DNA of 6,620 nucleotides from Pseudomonadota bacterium. GTDB taxonomy: Bacteria > Desulfobacterota > JADFVX01. Positions 4,818 to 6,620 of this stretch are shown here, one piece after another (positions within the stretch are counted from its first letter, which is position 1; the number at the start of each line of letters is the position of its first letter). The stretch covers positions 1-6,620 of the forward strand of contig JADFVM010000156.1 in the NCBI GenBank assembly GCA_015222555.1. The letters run 5' to 3'. The translations under genes were made by a program, and so were the position numbers. Below the pieces are notes generated by a model, which saw nothing but the letters and a program-made list of their open reading frames with translations, was not told the origin of the DNA and did no database searches.

Positions 4818-6233
4818 TTGAAAGAAAAGATGCTTATTGGCGGTCAATGGACCGATGGCTCCGAGTATTTTCCTTTGATCAATCCCTATAACGACGAAGT
4901 GGTGACCGAGGTTCCGCTGGCCTCTGAAGAGGAAGTAGAGAAGGCTGTAACGTCGGCCTTGAGGGGATTCAAGGAAATTTCAGCACTTCCTTCACACAAA
5001 AGGGCTGATATCCTGCTCAATGTTTCCTATGCCCTCATAGAGAACAAAGAGAATATTACGCATACCATCGTTAAGGAATCTGGAAAACCTTTAAAATATG
5101 CCACAGGTGAAGTTGGCCGTGCGGCAGAAACCTTTCGCTTTGCTTCAGAAGAAACAAAAAGGATTCATGGAGAGACAATACCGATGGGGGCCTCGAAAGG
5201 TTCGGAAAATAGAATGGCCTTTTATGAGCGCTTTCCCATGGGCATCATCGGCGCCATCACTCCCTTTAATTTTCCCATCAATCTTGTTGCCCATAAGGTT
5301 GCCCCTGCCATAGCCGCCGGCAATGCCATTGTCCTCAAACCGGCTGAACAGACGCCGCTTACAGCACTGAAACTTGGAAAAATTCTCATTCATGCCGGGC
5401 TTCCGCCGGAAGCGATCAACATTGTCACAGGTGACGGGACGACGGGCGCGGCGCTGGTCAGAGATGAGAGACTTCAGATGATTACCTTTACAGGAAGCCC
5501 GCCTGTGGGACGGGAGATAAAGGCCAGGGCGGGAATGAAGAAGGTCACTCTGGAGCTGGGATCAAACTCTGGCGTAATCATAGAGCCCGATGCGGATATT
5601 GATGCCGCTGTTGACCGGTCCGTCATGGGTGCCTTTGCTAATTCAGGTCAGGTATGTATATCCCTGCAAAGAATATATCTCCATCGGGAAATCTATAATA
5701 GTTTCAGGGATCGATTTGTCGAAAAGGTAAGGGCCTTGAAGTGCGGTGATCCCATGAGTCCCGAAACAGATATTGGCCCGCTTATAGATAAAGATGCCGT
5801 TAAGAAAACAGGTGAGTGGCTTAAAGAGGCGGTCAGGGAAGGGGCAAGGATCCTCTGTGGCGGCAAAGGAGAGAACGGTTTTTTTGAACCGACGGTACTG
5901 GATAATACATCAAGGGATATGAAAGTAATCTGCGGAGAGGTTTTTGCCCCCGTCGTATCGCTTATCCCCTATGATTCATTTGACGAGGCATTGGGAGAAG
6001 TTAATGATTCCATCTATGGTCTGCAGGCAGGTGTTTATACCAATGATATAAACAAAGCCTTTAATGCCTTTAAAACTTTGGATGTGGGAGGCGTCATCAT
6101 CAATGATGTTCCCACCTACAGGGCCGACCATATGCCTTATGGGGGCGTAAAGGAGAGTGGTACAGGCAGGGAGGGGCTGAGGTATGCCATCGAAGAGATG
6201 ACAGAGTTGAAGACAATGATCTTTAATCTATAA
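4818..6233 (+). CDS. NAD-dependent aldehyde dehydrogenase
   Basis: A complete aldehyde dehydrogenase superfamily enzyme of 471 residues that oxidises an aldehyde to the acid in the cytoplasm. The oxyanion Asn is in TPFNFPINL (Asn151). VLKPAEQTP (172-180) supplies Lys174 and Glu177, and a Glu there usually favours NAD over NADP. FTGSPPVG (224-231) is the nucleotide loop, LELGSN (245-250) holds the general base Glu246, and ANSGQVCIS (274-282) holds the nucleophile Cys280. Glu374 follows in CGEVFAPV, and the C-terminal NDVPTYRADHMPYGGVKESGTGREG (429-453) completes the fold. All catalytic residues are present. The LELGSNSGVI and INDVPTYRADHMPYGG style suggests the lactaldehyde/ALDH21-like branch rather than betaine-aldehyde or succinate-semialdehyde enzymes, but the substrate cannot be decided. 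It appears to be transcribed alone; no partner gene lies within 387 nt downstream. Confidence 0.93.
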   Translation: MKEKMLIGGQWTDGSEYFPLINPYNDEVVTEVPLASEEEVEKAVTSALRGFKEISALPSHKRADILLNVSYALIENKENITHTIVKESGKPLKYATGEVGRAAETFRFASEETKRIHGETIPMGASKGSENRMAFYERFPMGIIGAITPFNFPINLVAHKVAPAIAAGNAIVLKPAEQTPLTALKLGKILIHAGLPPEAINIVTGDGTTGAALVRDERLQMITFTGSPPVGREIKARAGMKKVTLELGSNSGVIIEPDADIDAAVDRSVMGAFANSGQVCISLQRIYLHREIYNSFRDRFVEKVRALKCGDPMSPETDIGPLIDKDAVKKTGEWLKEAVREGARILCGGKGENGFFEPTVLDNTSRDMKVICGEVFAPVVSLIPYDSFDEALGEVNDSIYGLQAGVYTNDINKAFNAFKTLDVGGVIINDVPTYRADHMPYGGVKESGTGREGLRYAIEEMTELKTMIFNL

Positions 6234-6282
6234 TCATTAGTCACTATGGGACTATTGAACGAGCCAAAACTCAATCATTGTG

Positions 6283-6392
6283 AGCCCCGGAATATCGGGC
6301 TACCTTACAGGAAGCAATCTTTGTAAGATAATTTGACTGTAAGAGCTTACCGCGTTGTTTGGCTGAAGCAGAACTCCTCGTAAAGGCGGTAA
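6283..6392 (+). other. Cluster of inverted repeats, possible structured RNA
   Basis: Three consecutive stems can form. AGCCC (6283-6287) pairs with GGGCT (6297-6301), and can gain a sixth G-C pair (6289/6296) across a bulged C. CTTACA (6304-6309) pairs with TGTAAG (6322-6327). TTACCGC (6347-6353) pairs with GCGGTAA (6386-6392), enclosing 32 nt. A second TGTAAG (6338-6343) is followed by CTTAC (6346-6350), which could pair with either TGTAAG copy or be taken up by the third stem, so alternative folds compete. None is followed by a T-run. It matches no RNA family I recognise, and chance in a 110-nt stretch is not excluded. Confidence 0.35.
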
Positions 6393-6404
6393 AATTAGAC
6401 TTGT

Positions 6405-6432
6405 TTAACACTCCCACCGTATCTTTTATTAT
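6405..6432 (+). promoter_or_regulatory. Candidate promoter reading out of the window
   Basis: TTAACA (6405-6410, 5 of 6) and TATTAT (6427-6432, 5 of 6) are separated by 16 nt, giving a start near 6439. It would transcribe rightward across at least 180 nt without a convincing start codon, toward a gene beyond the window. The setting is A/T-rich, which raises the chance of a fortuitous match. Confidence 0.4.
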
Positions 6433-6620
6433 ACATTCATTCAGTGATATAACTTTTTAGCCATGAAAAAAATATATAAGAGGGAAAGATTTTTAGTCGT
6501 CAAAGTTTGTGGACAATATAAAACAGGCTCGTCAGCAGAATCTGTGGTGATATTCAGGTTCCGGCAGCTTGCCAAGTGTATGATATAGCGCGATTTCTAA
6601 GCACTTAAGGGTCTTGAAAC

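Larger units (their letters stand above)
6234..6620. other. Noncoding stretch downstream of the aldehyde dehydrogenase
   Basis: These 387 nt hold no convincing gene on either strand; frames are short and lack Shine-Dalgarno sequences. The first part (6238-6392) is dense in inverted repeats. The part from about 6390 is strongly A/T-rich and holds a candidate promoter (6405-6432). The last 100 nt show only a weak AAGTG...CACTT pair (6574-6578 and 6602-6606). No tRNA and no insertion-sequence end was recognised. No canonical GC hairpin plus T-run ends the aldehyde dehydrogenase transcript. Confidence 0.6.

Noticed and set aside
6246..6326. 26-codon frame starting MGLLNEPKLN after the aldehyde dehydrogenase
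   Set aside because: No ribosome site, and it overlaps the inverted-repeat cluster. Too short to distinguish from chance.
6463..6588. 41-codon frame starting MKKIYKRERF downstream of the 6405-6432 promoter
   Set aside because: The ATG is suitably placed about 24 nt after the predicted start, but there is no Shine-Dalgarno, no family similarity, and A/T-rich DNA readily yields such frames. It would need ribosome profiling or conservation.
1..6620. A novel defence, mobile or biosynthetic system
   Set aside because: Every sizeable frame except the small OMP belongs to a familiar housekeeping or metabolic family. No nuclease, transposase, reverse transcriptase, toxin or helicase signature was seen.

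Overview
The window looks like the chromosome of a Gram-negative bacterium with a lipid A outer membrane. It combines an lpxI-lpxB pair preceded by a Gfo/Idh/MocA oxidoreductase, a tRNA amidotransferase gatB with Zn-ligand cysteines, and REP-like intergenic palindromes. This style fits Desulfobacterota (former Deltaproteobacteria) best, but that is inference from gene content and protein character, not a database match. All genes are on the + strand, and no mobile-element gene, CRISPR array, tRNA or rRNA was seen.

Layout. (1) Positions 1-1167 are the end of a lipid A operon: the C-terminal part of a Gfo/Idh/MocA oxidoreductase cut by the window edge, then lpxI 12 nt later. (2) Positions 1168-1422 are a noncoding spacer with a short tandem repeat, a REP-like palindrome and two further hairpins, the last resembling an intrinsic terminator. 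(3) lpxB (1423-2577) follows, with no recognisable Shine-Dalgarno. (4) A strong sigma-70-type promoter (2604-2631) and an A/U-rich leader hairpin precede a small secreted beta-barrel-like protein (2705-3211). gatB (3223-4656) starts 11 nt after it and is probably co-transcribed. (5) A 161-nt spacer (4657-4817) holds a degenerate short repeat and a weaker candidate promoter. (6) An NAD-type aldehyde dehydrogenase (4818-6233) starts at TTG behind a perfect AGGAGG. (7) The last 387 nt hold no convincing gene. They contain a cluster of inverted repeats, some mutually exclusive, and a candidate promoter pointing out of the window.

How the genes work together. LpxI releases lipid X (2,3-diacylglucosamine-1-phosphate) from UDP-diacylglucosamine, and LpxB joins lipid X to another UDP-diacylglucosamine to make the lipid A disaccharide. 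The oxidoreductase could be a GnnA-type enzyme that supplies a 3-amino sugar to the same pathway, but only its C-terminus is visible. The small outer-membrane protein fits the envelope theme. GatB belongs to tRNA-dependent Gln/Asn synthesis, and the aldehyde dehydrogenase is probably an independent unit. Overall this is mostly ordinary core genome. The points that merit a second look are the noncoding segments (1168-1422, 4657-4817, 6234-6450), the small OMP and its leader, and a slippery A-tract in lpxI.
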